Below, one piece after another: positions 47,683 to 54,451 of a stretch of 64,000 nucleotides of DNA. The stretch's first letter is position 1; each line of letters begins with the position of its first letter. The DNA comes from Streptomyces chrestomyceticus JCM 4735. Its GTDB lineage: Bacteria; Actinomycetota; Actinomycetes; Streptomycetales; Streptomycetaceae. Where the stretch lies: contig NZ_BHZC01000001.1 of NCBI RefSeq assembly GCF_003865135.1, positions 2,790,001 through 2,854,000 on the forward strand, given 5' to 3'. The translations under genes were made by a program, and so were the position numbers. Under the pieces are notes generated by a model, which worked only from the letters and a program-made list of their open reading frames with translations, ran no database searches and had not been told where the DNA came from.

Positions 47683-48165
47683 CTACACCCCGCCCACGGG
47701 CGCACTGAGCGCCCCGCGCCGCCCCGGCGCGGCGATACCGTATGCGGCGCCGAGCCCGCCCAGCGGCATCGAACTGTAGATCGTGCTGTACGCGCCCGCC
47801 GGTACGACATAGGTCTCGTGCCAGATCCCCACCGCCCCTGCGCCGCTCCGCGCGCGGCGGTTGAACGCCGCCCACGCGGGGCGGTGCCCCATCTCCGGGT
47901 CGGCGGCGTAGGCGTACAACTTCTCGCGCGACTCCCAGTATTGGACGACGGTGAAGACGCGCGGCCCGCCGTTCAGCATCCGGTAGGCGAGCATCCCGGC
48001 GCCCGGGTCGCACACCAACTCCCTGACCAGCCGCGGCATCGCGCGTAGCACGGGAAGCCAACTGCGCACCGCCCGGAACTTGTTGATGCGCATACCGACC
48101 AGGAAGACGACCACCTCCCCGTCGGCGTCCGCCACCGTGCGCCCCGATACGACCTTGTCCCCCAT
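47683..48165 (-). CDS. DUF4188-family protein
   Basis: A 160-residue cytoplasmic protein. The ATG 48165 (MGDKVVSGRTVADADG) follows AGGGGG. It resembles DUF4188, a dimeric alpha-beta barrel family: VVFLVGMRINKFRAVRSWLP, QYWESREKLYAYAADPEMGH and GIWHETYVVPAGAYSTIY. Its relatives include haem-degrading and monooxygenase-like proteins, but no activity is assigned. It is divergent from a MerR regulator that probably controls it. Confidence 0.82.
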   Translation of the reverse strand: MGDKVVSGRTVADADGEVVVFLVGMRINKFRAVRSWLPVLRAMPRLVRELVCDPGAGMLAYRMLNGGPRVFTVVQYWESREKLYAYAADPEMGHRPAWAAFNRRARSGAGAVGIWHETYVVPAGAYSTIYSSMPLGGLGAAYGIAAPGRRGALSAPVGGV

Positions 48166-48190
48166 GACGGTCCCCCTACCTCCCGACTCT

Positions 48191-48234
48191 TTGGATAGCG
48201 TCACTATCCATGCTTGGATAGTGACACTCTCCAA
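48191..48234. promoter_or_regulatory. Two palindromes in the MerR/DUF4188 divergent promoter
   Basis: TGGATAGcgtcaCTATCCA (48192-48210) is perfect; TTGGATAGTG-a-CACTCTCCAA (48214-48234) has one mismatch. The half-site TTGGATAG recurs at 48191 and 48214. TTGGAT (48191) and GGATAG (48216) are 19 bases apart, the long spacer typical of MerR-type promoters. Confidence 0.65.
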
Positions 48235-48249
48235 GGAAGGGCGCAAGCG

Positions 48250-48900
48250 GTGCGACTGTCAGAACTGAGCGAACGCAGCGGGCTGTCCACCGCCACGATC
48301 AAGTACTACCTGCGGGAAGGACTGCTGCCGCCCGGCGAACGGATCACCGCCACCACCGCCGAATACGGCGACGCCCACCTGCGCCGGCTGCGCCTGGTCC
48401 GCGCGCTGGTCCAGGTCGGCAAGATGCCGGTGGCCACCGCGCGCGAGGTGCTGGCCGCGGTCGAGGACGAGTCGCTGGACCACCACCTGCGCCTCGGCGC
48501 GGCCGTATGGGCCCTCCCCCACCCTCCCGGCCCGCCCAAGGAGGCCCCGGAGACCACCGCCGCCCGCCGCACGGCCGACGAGCTGCTGCGCCGCCTGGGC
48601 TGGCAGTACGGGCTGGAGGTCGGCCCGGTCTCCCCCACGTACGGCATGCTGGTGAACGCGCTGGCCGCGCTCGCCCGGCTCGGCTATCCGCACGCCGTCG
48701 AGAACCTGCTGCCGTACGCCCGGCTCGCGGGCGAAATGGCCGTCGCCGACCTGGATTTGGTGGAGGAGTACGAGACGCCCGCCGAGCAGGTGGAGGCCGC
48801 GGTGGCCCTGACCGTGCTGCTCGAACCGGTCCTGCTGAGCCTGCGGCGGCTGGCGGAGGCGGAGGAATCGCACCGCCGCTTCAGGGGCGACACCTCGTGA
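48250..48900 (+). CDS. MerR-family transcriptional regulator
   Basis: A 216-residue regulator; GTG 48250 follows AAGGAAGGG. The N-terminal MerR DNA-binding domain reads RLSELSERSGLSTATIKYYL, then REGLLPPGERITATTAEYGD. The C-terminal 130 residues are an Ala/Leu-rich helical effector domain without Cys metal ligands, so a drug-like ligand is likelier than a metal. It is divergent from the DUF4188 gene, its probable target. Confidence 0.9.
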   Translation: MRLSELSERSGLSTATIKYYLREGLLPPGERITATTAEYGDAHLRRLRLVRALVQVGKMPVATAREVLAAVEDESLDHHLRLGAAVWALPHPPGPPKEAPETTAARRTADELLRRLGWQYGLEVGPVSPTYGMLVNALAALARLGYPHAVENLLPYARLAGEMAVADLDLVEEYETPAEQVEAAVALTVLLEPVLLSLRRLAEAEESHRRFRGDTS

Positions 48901-48940
48901 CGCCGGACCCTGCGCGAGGGCCTTCCCACGCGAACGCGAA

Positions 48941-48973
48941 GAAGCCCTCCCCCGACCAGGGAAGGGCCTCTTC
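48941..48973. terminator. Terminator between MerR gene and tRNA array
   Basis: GAAGAAGCCCTCCC-type arm (from 48939) pairs with GGGAAGGGCCTCTTC ending at 48973, with two mismatches. It serves both the tRNA array and the MerR gene. Confidence 0.7.
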
Positions 48974-48979
48974 TGTGCG

Positions 48980-49052
48980 TACCCCCGACCGGATTCGAAC
49001 CGGCGCTACCGCCTTGAGAGGGCGGCGTGCTAGGCCGCTACACAACGGGGGC
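48980..49052 (-). tRNA. tRNA-Glu (CTC), copy 1
   Basis: 73 bases; acceptor GCCCCCG/CGGGGGT, anticodon loop CTCTCAA in the CCGCC/GGCGG stem, T-arm GGTTCGAATCC. CCA is not encoded. It is the last gene of a five-tRNA leftward array. Confidence 0.97.
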
Positions 49053-49090
49053 CTGCTTTGCAGAACCACAGTCTGACCTGCGGTTTCGCG

Positions 49091-49162
49091 CTGGGCTACC
49101 AGGACTCGAACCTAGACTAAATGAACCAGAATCACTCGTGCTGCCAATTACACCATAGCCCA
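49091..49162 (-). tRNA. tRNA-Gln (CTG), variant copy
   Basis: 72 bases; acceptor TGGGCTA/TAGCCCA and anticodon loop TTCTGGT. It differs from the other Gln copy in the anticodon stem (AGTGA/TCATT against ACTGA/TCAGT), turning pair 28-42 from C-G into G·U. It should still fold. Confidence 0.95.
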
Positions 49163-49178
49163 TGGTGGTTTAGACCAG

Positions 49179-49251
49179 TACCCCCGACCGGATTCGAACC
49201 GGCGCTACCGCCTTGAGAGGGCGGCGTGCTAGGCCGCTACACAACGGGGGC
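49179..49251 (-). tRNA. tRNA-Glu (CTC), copy 2
   Basis: Identical over its length to the copies at 48980 and 49315; same anticodon loop CTCTCAA. Confidence 0.97.
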
Positions 49252-49314
49252 CCTAGCGATCCTTGCGTCGTCGCATCCGGGAGCGACCCGAAGGTGACGG
49301 TGAGAAAGGATCTG

Positions 49315-49387
49315 TACCCCCGACCGGATTCGAACCGGCGCTACCGCCTTGAGAGGGCGGCGTGCTAGGCCGCTACACAACGGGGGC
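49315..49387 (-). tRNA. tRNA-Glu (CTC), copy 3
   Basis: A third identical tRNA-Glu gene; the 63-base spacer to copy 2 is unrelated to the other spacers. Confidence 0.97.
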
Positions 49388-49427
49388 CTGGTACTGCATG
49401 ATCAAGAGACCTTCAGAAGATCTCTTG

Positions 49428-49499
49428 CTGGGCTACCAGGACTCGAACCTAGACTAACTGAACCAGAATCAGTCGTGCTGCCAATTACACCATAGCCCA
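49428..49499 (-). tRNA. tRNA-Gln (CTG), standard copy
   Basis: 72 bases with full Watson-Crick anticodon stem ACTGA/TCAGT and loop TTCTGGT. It is the first gene of the array in transcription order (Gln-Glu-Glu-Gln-Glu). Confidence 0.97.
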
Positions 49500-49587
49500 C
49501 CGGAACGCAACCCCCGCCAGGGGTCTTGTTCGGCTTGCGCTTCCCGGTCCGGCTTTTTCGGCCCGCCCGGGCGGCGCAGAAAGAACA

Positions 49588-50313
49588 TTACCCGAAGGTG
49601 GACGACGCTCCAAAACCGATAAGGCCGCGCACCAGCCCCGGCAGCTCGCCGAGCCCGCCGATCCGCGTCACCCCGTCCGGCACGTCCCCCTCCACCCCGC
49701 TCCGGTCCACCCACACGGCGCCCAGCCCCGCGTCGCGCGCGCCGATCGCGTCCACGTCCAGCTTGTCCCCGACGTACACGACCCGCTCGGGCGCCAGGCC
49801 CATGGCGTCACAGGCCGCCAGGAACGCCTCCGCCGCCGGTTTCGCGTGCCCCACCTCGTCGGCGCACAGCACCACCTCGAAGTGCTCGCGTATGCCGAGC
49901 GCCCGCAGCTTGCGGTCCTGATTACGGACGGACGAGTTCGACAGCACACCCTGCCGGGCCAGCGGCGCCAGGTCCGTCAGCGCCTGCACGGAGTCCGGGA
50001 ACAGCGTCCAGGCCGCCTCGTACAGCGCGACGTACCGCCCGAACCAGGCATCGGCCTCGTCGTCACTCAGCTCCGCCCCGAGGAAGGCCCGAGCCCGCTC
50101 CCTGCGATGCTCCAGGAACCCCACTTCCCCGGCGAGAAACCGCCCGAAGGCGGCTTCCATGCACTCCCGCCACCGCCCGAGCGCGCACTCGGCGTCCGCG
50201 TACCGCGCGAGCAGCCCCTCCGCCTCGATGTGCCGCAGGGCTCCCACGCGGTCCGACCCCGTGTAGTCGAAGAGGGTGTCGTCCACGTCCCAGAGGACGG
50301 CCTCGATGGTCAT
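49588..50313 (-). CDS. HAD-superfamily hydrolase
   Basis: A 241-residue phosphatase-like protein. Motif I is VLWDVDDTLFDYTG (nucleophile Asp and general acid), motif II GVLSNSSVRNQ, motif III Lys in GHAKPAAEAFLAAC, and motif IV VGDKLDVDAIGARDAG. A helical cap lies at residues 20-95. The substrate is unknown. ATG start at 50313. Confidence 0.9.
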   Translation of the reverse strand: MTIEAVLWDVDDTLFDYTGSDRVGALRHIEAEGLLARYADAECALGRWRECMEAAFGRFLAGEVGFLEHRRERARAFLGAELSDDEADAWFGRYVALYEAAWTLFPDSVQALTDLAPLARQGVLSNSSVRNQDRKLRALGIREHFEVVLCADEVGHAKPAAEAFLAACDAMGLAPERVVYVGDKLDVDAIGARDAGLGAVWVDRSGVEGDVPDGVTRIGGLGELPGLVRGLIGFGASSTFG

Positions 50314-50809
50314 GAAGCCGACGGTACCCGGACGGGCCGCGCGAGCGCCCGAGTTTTCGCCCTGCCCACGTCAAGGCCATGGCAATGCGGGTCCGCGTGG
50401 CCGGCTACCGCCACCACAGCGAGTGGGGAAAACACAAGCGCGCGGAGGCGTGCCGAGGCGCGCTCGCGCACCGAAGGTGGCATGGGGCTCCGGTGGCCGG
50501 GGGTCGACCGTCGGACCCCTGCGCGCTTAGCGGTTACGTACGGGCACATGGCGCGTGCGGTCCCGGCCGGACCCATTCGCCGGTGCGGGACCAAGGTCCC
50601 GGCCGTCACGTCAATCGCTTGGGCCTCATCAGCAGCCGGCCCAGCCGTACGGCTCGCGCCCCCGGGACCAAGGACCCGATTCCCGAGGTAATCGCTCATT
50701 CAACCTTTAGCTACCCCTTCGGATATGCCACGCTCAGATCCGCTCGCCCCTGGCATATGCCCAACACATTGGCGCCAGAGGGTTGCAGATCCGTCTACGA
50801 AGGGCCTTC
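50314..50809. other. Intergenic region before the secreted-protein gene
   Basis: About 500 bases with no supported gene. An 8-bp inverted repeat (ATATGCCA at 50723-50730 and TGGCATAT at 50751-50758) lies 50-90 bases before the secreted-protein start in an AT-richer stretch, and is a possible promoter/operator. Confidence 0.5.
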
Positions 50810-51601
50810 ATGAACCACCGCCAGCGCATAGCCAGTACCGTCGTCGCCACCATCAGCGCAGCAACACTCACGCTCGGGGCCGCCCCCGCCGCCTTCGCCG
50901 GTGACATCCCTTCCCCGGCCGAGCAGACCGCGGCCTTGGTCGAGAAGGCCACCGGCACCACCGACATCGCTCTGACCCCGGCCCCTGGCACCACGATCCC
51001 CCAGCGTTCCACCGGGGACGCCAAGGCCGGCACCGCGACGGGTGACGCCGTATCCATCGCCCTTCCCGGCACCAAGAACGTCACCGGCGCCAAGGCCGGC
51101 AAGAACACCACTGTCTACCCCGGCGCAGCCGAGGCCACCGACCTCGCCGTCCAGCCCACCACCGACGGCGGCATTCGCGCCCTGGCCGTCCTCAAGGACG
51201 TCACCGCCCCGCGCGAACAGCGCTACGACGTCGGCCTTCCCGCCGGCGCCCGCCTGGTCGAGCTCGACAACGGCGCGGTCGCCGCCATCGCCAAGAACGG
51301 CACCTTCCTCGGCGGTTTCACCACCCCCTGGGCCAAGGACGCCAACGGCAAGCCCGTACCCACCAGCTACCGCGTCGACGGCAACACCCTCGTCCAGTCG
51401 GTACGGATCGCGGACTCCACGGCATTCCCCGTCGTCGCCGACCCCAAGTGGCTGAACGATGCGGCCAAGGGAACGGCCGCCGGCCTGGTCGGCGGATGTG
51501 CGGCCGGCGCCCTCGCCGGAGGAGTGGGGTGCCTCCCCGGAGCTGTCGCATCAGGTGTGGCCGGTGGCGTCGCCGGGGCGATCAGCGGCCTCTTCGGCTG
51601 A
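50810..51601 (+). CDS. Secreted protein with bacteriocin-like glycine-zipper C-terminus
   Basis: A 263-residue exported protein. ATG 50810 follows GAAGGG. The signal peptide is MNHRQRIASTVVATISAATL... ending AAPAAFA|GD near residue 31. The middle (residues 32-215) is a beta-rich domain with PAGARLVELDNGAVAAI, GGFTTPWAKDANGKPVPTSY and the segment FPVVADPKWLND. The last 45 residues are a Gly/Ala zipper with two Cys (GLVGGCAAGALAGGVGCLPG, then SGVAGGVAGAISGLFG), like mature class II or circular bacteriocins. I recall the VVADP(K)W segment as a common junction in actinobacterial exported proteins with differing C-termini. Function is not known. A small membrane-protein gene follows. Confidence 0.8.
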   Translation: MNHRQRIASTVVATISAATLTLGAAPAAFAGDIPSPAEQTAALVEKATGTTDIALTPAPGTTIPQRSTGDAKAGTATGDAVSIALPGTKNVTGAKAGKNTTVYPGAAEATDLAVQPTTDGGIRALAVLKDVTAPREQRYDVGLPAGARLVELDNGAVAAIAKNGTFLGGFTTPWAKDANGKPVPTSYRVDGNTLVQSVRIADSTAFPVVADPKWLNDAAKGTAAGLVGGCAAGALAGGVGCLPGAVASGVAGGVAGAISGLFG

Positions 51602-51657
51602 CAGCCGTTGCCTTCTTCCTTCGATCCCGGACGACATGGCCTGTGAGGAGCACCGAC

Positions 51658-51876
51658 ATGACAGACAGCATGGAGAGTCGGCACCCCAGCGCTGAGCGGA
51701 CCGTCTCGCTCGCGGTGTTGTGCGGACTGGGAGTGGTCCTCGGCCTCAGCCTGGGCCACCAGTCTTTTGTAGCCAGCGTCCTGTGGGGGCTGGCCGGAGG
51801 GATCATCGCGGCACCAGTACTCATGGGCGCCACCCGAGTCGCCCGATACGTGGCCAAGCGGCGATCCACACGGTGA
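51658..51876 (+). CDS. Small two-helix membrane protein
   Basis: A 72-residue protein, ATG 51658 behind GAGGAG. A polar N-terminus precedes two hydrophobic helices (TVSLAVLCGLGVVLGLSLG and VLWGLAGGIIAAPVLMGA), with a basic tail RYVAKRRSTR. It lies 56 bases after the secreted-protein gene on the same strand, so it is probably co-transcribed. An immunity or export role is possible but unproved. Confidence 0.75.
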   Translation: MTDSMESRHPSAERTVSLAVLCGLGVVLGLSLGHQSFVASVLWGLAGGIIAAPVLMGATRVARYVAKRRSTR

Positions 51877-51963
51877 CCCGATCGAGACCGGGCCCGCACC
51901 TCACATCAGCCGAGGCAGATGCCAGGAGTGGACCGGTCTCGATCGGTCGGTGACAAACCCTGG

Positions 51964-52158
51964 CTACAGCATTCCCTCTACACCGCTTCCCTTGAGGACC
52001 GCCACAAACGCGGCCAACCCCTGGCGGGAGGTCGAGAGGGTCACCTGCGGATCGTCGCTTTCCCGCAGACGTACGGTGCCGTCAGGTACAGCAACGATGT
52101 TCACGCAGTTCGCACCCGCATTGCTGTACGAAGACTTCTGCCAGACCAGGCGGAACAT
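51964..52158 (-). CDS. DUF397 protein
   Basis: A 64-residue protein with the DUF397 pattern WQKSSYSNAGANCVNIVAV, then RESDDPQVTLSTSRQGLAAF. ATG 52158 is used; GTG 52170 would overlap the upstream DUF397 stop. It is one of two tandem paralogues downstream of an Xre gene. Confidence 0.85.
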   Translation of the reverse strand: MFRLVWQKSSYSNAGANCVNIVAVPDGTVRLRESDDPQVTLSTSRQGLAAFVAVLKGSGVEGML

Positions 52159-52166
52159 AACGGGCT

Positions 52167-52367
52167 TCACCCCCTGGCAGTTCGTCCCACACCGCTCGCC
52201 TTGATCGCCGCCAGGAACGCGGCCAGCCCGTCGCGAGTGGCCGACAGGATCGCCTCCGGAGCATCGCTCTCGCGGAGAAGTACGGTGCCGTCAGGTGTGG
52301 CGGCGATGTTCACGCAGTTGGCAGCCTCTCCACTGAAGGTCGACTTCTGCCAGGTCAGACGGGTCAT
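52167..52367 (-). CDS. DUF397 protein, second copy
   Basis: A 66-residue paralogue: MTRLTWQKSTFSGEAANCVN, RESDAPEAILSATRDGLAAF. It is 17 bases downstream of the Xre gene. DUF397 proteins (Scr2-type) pair with Xre/DUF5753 proteins (Scr1-type) and have been proposed to act as antitoxin-like modulators that affect antibiotic production. Confidence 0.88.
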   Translation of the reverse strand: MTRLTWQKSTFSGEAANCVNIAATPDGTVLLRESDAPEAILSATRDGLAAFLAAIKASGVGRTARG

Positions 52368-52383
52368 GCTGGGCCTCGCTCCT

Positions 52384-53259
52384 TCACAACTCGTTCCTCA
52401 CCCGCAGGATCAGGTCCCGCGACTGAGACGGCTTCAGCGCCCGGGACTCCATTCGGTCCAGGACGGCGCGGTACTTCGTGACATGCGCCTCTCCACCGAT
52501 GAAGAGGGAGCCATGGTCGGTGTCGAGCTGGATCGTGTCCAGGTTGGGGATGTCGCCGACGAACTGGACGATGCCGTGCCCTGCTCCGGGGAAAGTGCCC
52601 GTTCCGAACGGGATCACCCGCACGTCCACGTGCGCCTCCTCGCTCCGGTCGACGAGATACTGGAGCTGTTCCCGCGCGACGGCGGGACCGCCAAACCCTA
52701 TGTGCAAGGCGGCTTCGTGAATGATCGCCAGCAGCGGGGTCGCTGATTCCCCATGGACCACGCCTTGGCGCTTGAGGCGATGGGAAACCCGATGCTCGAT
52801 CTCATCGGGAGTCAGGTGAGGCACTACGTCACCGATGACCACACGGGCATGGTCCCTGGTCTGCAACAGCCCAGGGATGTGGATCACCGAGGCGACCCGT
52901 AGGGCACGTGCGTGATGTTCCAGCTCGGCCAGGTCCAACGCGTCAGCCGGCAGGATCTCGCGGTACTCCTCCCACCAGCCCCGCGTACGGCCGCCGGTCA
53001 TCGCGGCTAGCGCCTGAATGAGGGCGTCATCCGAGCATTCGTAGAGCCGGGCCAACGCCCTGACACGGTCCGCGCTGACCGCGTAACTACCCGCCTCGAT
53101 GTTGCTGATGCGCGATTGCGGCGCACCGAACAGTTCCCCGGCGCGCGTCGCGGACAGATCTGCGTGCTCGCGCAGACGGCGCAGCTCAGCTCCCAGACGT
53201 CGCTGTCTGACCGTCGGCGGAACCTTCGCACGAGCCACGCCTGCCGCCCTTTCACTCAC
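52384..53259 (-). CDS. Xre-family regulator with DUF5753 domain (Scr1/WhiJ type)
   Basis: A 291-residue regulator. N-terminal HTH: LGAELRRLREHADLSATRAG with GAPQSRISNIEAGSYAVSAD. The C-terminal DUF5753 domain includes HIPGLLQTRDHARVVIGDVV, TPLLAIIHEAALHIGFGGP and IVQFVGDIPNLDTIQLDTDH. Streptomyces carries many such modules, which influence development and secondary metabolism. It forms an operon with two DUF397 genes and is divergent from a hypothetical gene. Confidence 0.93.
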   Translation of the reverse strand: MSERAAGVARAKVPPTVRQRRLGAELRRLREHADLSATRAGELFGAPQSRISNIEAGSYAVSADRVRALARLYECSDDALIQALAAMTGGRTRGWWEEYREILPADALDLAELEHHARALRVASVIHIPGLLQTRDHARVVIGDVVPHLTPDEIEHRVSHRLKRQGVVHGESATPLLAIIHEAALHIGFGGPAVAREQLQYLVDRSEEAHVDVRVIPFGTGTFPGAGHGIVQFVGDIPNLDTIQLDTDHGSLFIGGEAHVTKYRAVLDRMESRALKPSQSRDLILRVRNEL

Positions 53260-53369
53260 ACGAGTGGTAGTGATATGCGATCCAGCAGAATGCTGGGCTG
53301 CATACCAGCCATTGCCCTAGCCTCCTAGTCACCAGCCGATCAACTTCGCCCACAGCCAGGAGACTTCAC

Positions 53370-53669
53370 ATGACCACCGTATCCCCACCCCCGCCCCTCC
53401 CCGACCCACCCAACGGCTTCGCCCAAGAGGTCCAAGAACTGGTCGACGCCACCGCGCCCCGCCTCTTCGCCGTCGTCGAGGAGTTCGGCATCTGCGGCCT
53501 GCGGGACGCTCGGGTCGCCGCCTGGGGGCTCGCCTACGAGGACGGGCGGGCGGATGTCGCCGCCGTGGAGGGTGGCTTCCGGATGTCGGTGGCGGCGCCG
53601 GAGCGCGCGGCCCGGTTCGTGTCGATGCGGCCGGGGAGTCTCGGGAGCGTCGTCTGGCCGGGGGCGTGA
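53370..53669 (+). CDS. Hypothetical protein divergent from the Xre regulator
   Basis: A 99-residue cytoplasmic protein, ATG 53370 behind CAGGAG. Pro-rich start, a helix (FAQEVQELVDATAPRLFAVV) and a beta-rich part (DARVAAWGLAYEDGRADVAA). It is not recognised. Its place beside an Xre/DUF397 module suggests it is the regulated partner. Confidence 0.7.
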   Translation: MTTVSPPPPLPDPPNGFAQEVQELVDATAPRLFAVVEEFGICGLRDARVAAWGLAYEDGRADVAAVEGGFRMSVAAPERAARFVSMRPGSLGSVVWPGA

Positions 53670-53803
53670 AGGACGGGCCGATTCGACCGTCGCCGGTCAT
53701 GATGCGCCCGTTGCGGCACGGAAGCGCGGATCTCCTGGATGCGTGCCCCACCGCCGCCTACCGTGGGTCCCGCCCTGCCAACACGTACCGGAGGTCGCCG
53801 GCC

Positions 53804-54136
53804 ATGGACAGAGAGATCGAAGTGGACCGGGACGCCTGCGAGCGGACTCCGGACGCCATCCGTACGGCGTTGCAGCGGCGGCCGGACTGGCTGCAGTACT
53901 TCGAGCAGGACTGGCTCAGCGCGGCGGCGGAGTTCGATCGTGCGGAGCTGGACCGGGTTGTCGACAAGTGGTTCCCCTTCGCTTGCGCGTGCGCGACGCC
54001 CGGCTACCTGGATCAGGTGGAGCAGATGGCCAAGCGCCTGGCGGAGGGGGACACGGAAGGCATGGTCTTCCGGGACGCCGAGGGCAACGCGTACGACGCC
54101 GAGAACAATCCGATCGACGTCGGCAGGTGCCCATGA
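53804..54136 (+). CDS. Putative antitoxin, DUF6247-like
   Basis: A 110-residue acidic protein. ATG 53804 (MDREIEVDRDACERTPDAIR) follows GGAGG; the longer frame from 53666 is less supported. The helix TPDAIRTALQRRP followed by FEQDWLSAAAEFDRAELDRV and WFPFACACATPGYLD resembles DUF6247 proteins that precede RelE-like toxins in streptomycetes (recalled). Its stop overlaps the next start by four bases (ATGA). Confidence 0.65.
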   Translation: MDREIEVDRDACERTPDAIRTALQRRPDWLQYFEQDWLSAAAEFDRAELDRVVDKWFPFACACATPGYLDQVEQMAKRLAEGDTEGMVFRDAEGNAYDAENNPIDVGRCP

Positions 54137-54372
54137 CCGCTTACGTCATCAGGTACGCGGACCGTGCCGCACGGTGCAAGGCGGCCCTGGGCACCGCGCA
54201 ACGGGCCTCCTTGGAGGAGCTGGAGAAACGGCTCAGCCTGAACCCGTTCGGCGCGCCCGCCAAGAGCCATCGGGACAACAGTTGGTCGGCCGCCTTCGAG
54301 GGCGGCTTCATCCAGTACGTGGTGTCCAACACGCACGTCGTGATCAACGTCATCGATCTCGTGGCCGCGTGA
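54133..54372 (+). CDS. Putative RelE/ParE-like toxin
   Basis: A 79-residue basic protein overlapping the upstream gene (ATGA at 54133-54136). The order helix-helix-beta sheet fits RelE/ParE: YADRAARCKAALGTAQRASL, EELEKRLSLNPFG, then RDNSWSAAFEGGFIQYVVSN and VVINVIDLV. The terminal strands match the ..YVVSNTHVVINVIDL pattern of the family. The ribonuclease residues of classical RelE are not clearly present, so it could be a degenerate or gyrase-type member. Confidence 0.65.
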   Translation: MTAYVIRYADRAARCKAALGTAQRASLEELEKRLSLNPFGAPAKSHRDNSWSAAFEGGFIQYVVSNTHVVINVIDLVAA

Positions 54373-54389
54373 CCCACCCCCACCACGTG

Positions 54390-54428
54390 CGAAGGGGCGG
54401 CCACCGAATTCCGGTGGCCGCCCCTTCG
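54390..54428. terminator. Bidirectional terminator between toxin-like gene and gltX
   Basis: A 17-bp perfect stem (CGAAGGGGCGGCCACCG and complement) around AATTC, 18 bases after the toxin-like gene and 24 before the gltX stop. Confidence 0.92.
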
Positions 54429-54451
54429 CCGTACGGCGTAAAGCCTCCGCG

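Noticed and set aside
48980..49499. CRISPR-like regular repeats
   Set aside because: The repeated units are tRNA-Glu and tRNA-Gln genes with full cloverleaf elements.
50310..50699. Minus-strand 129-residue frame before the secreted-protein gene
   Set aside because: No ribosome site, no domain, and codon composition unlike real genes nearby.
50314..54389. An integrated prophage or ICE
   Set aside because: No integrase, replication or transfer gene and no tRNA-end duplication were found; the block is only called accessory.
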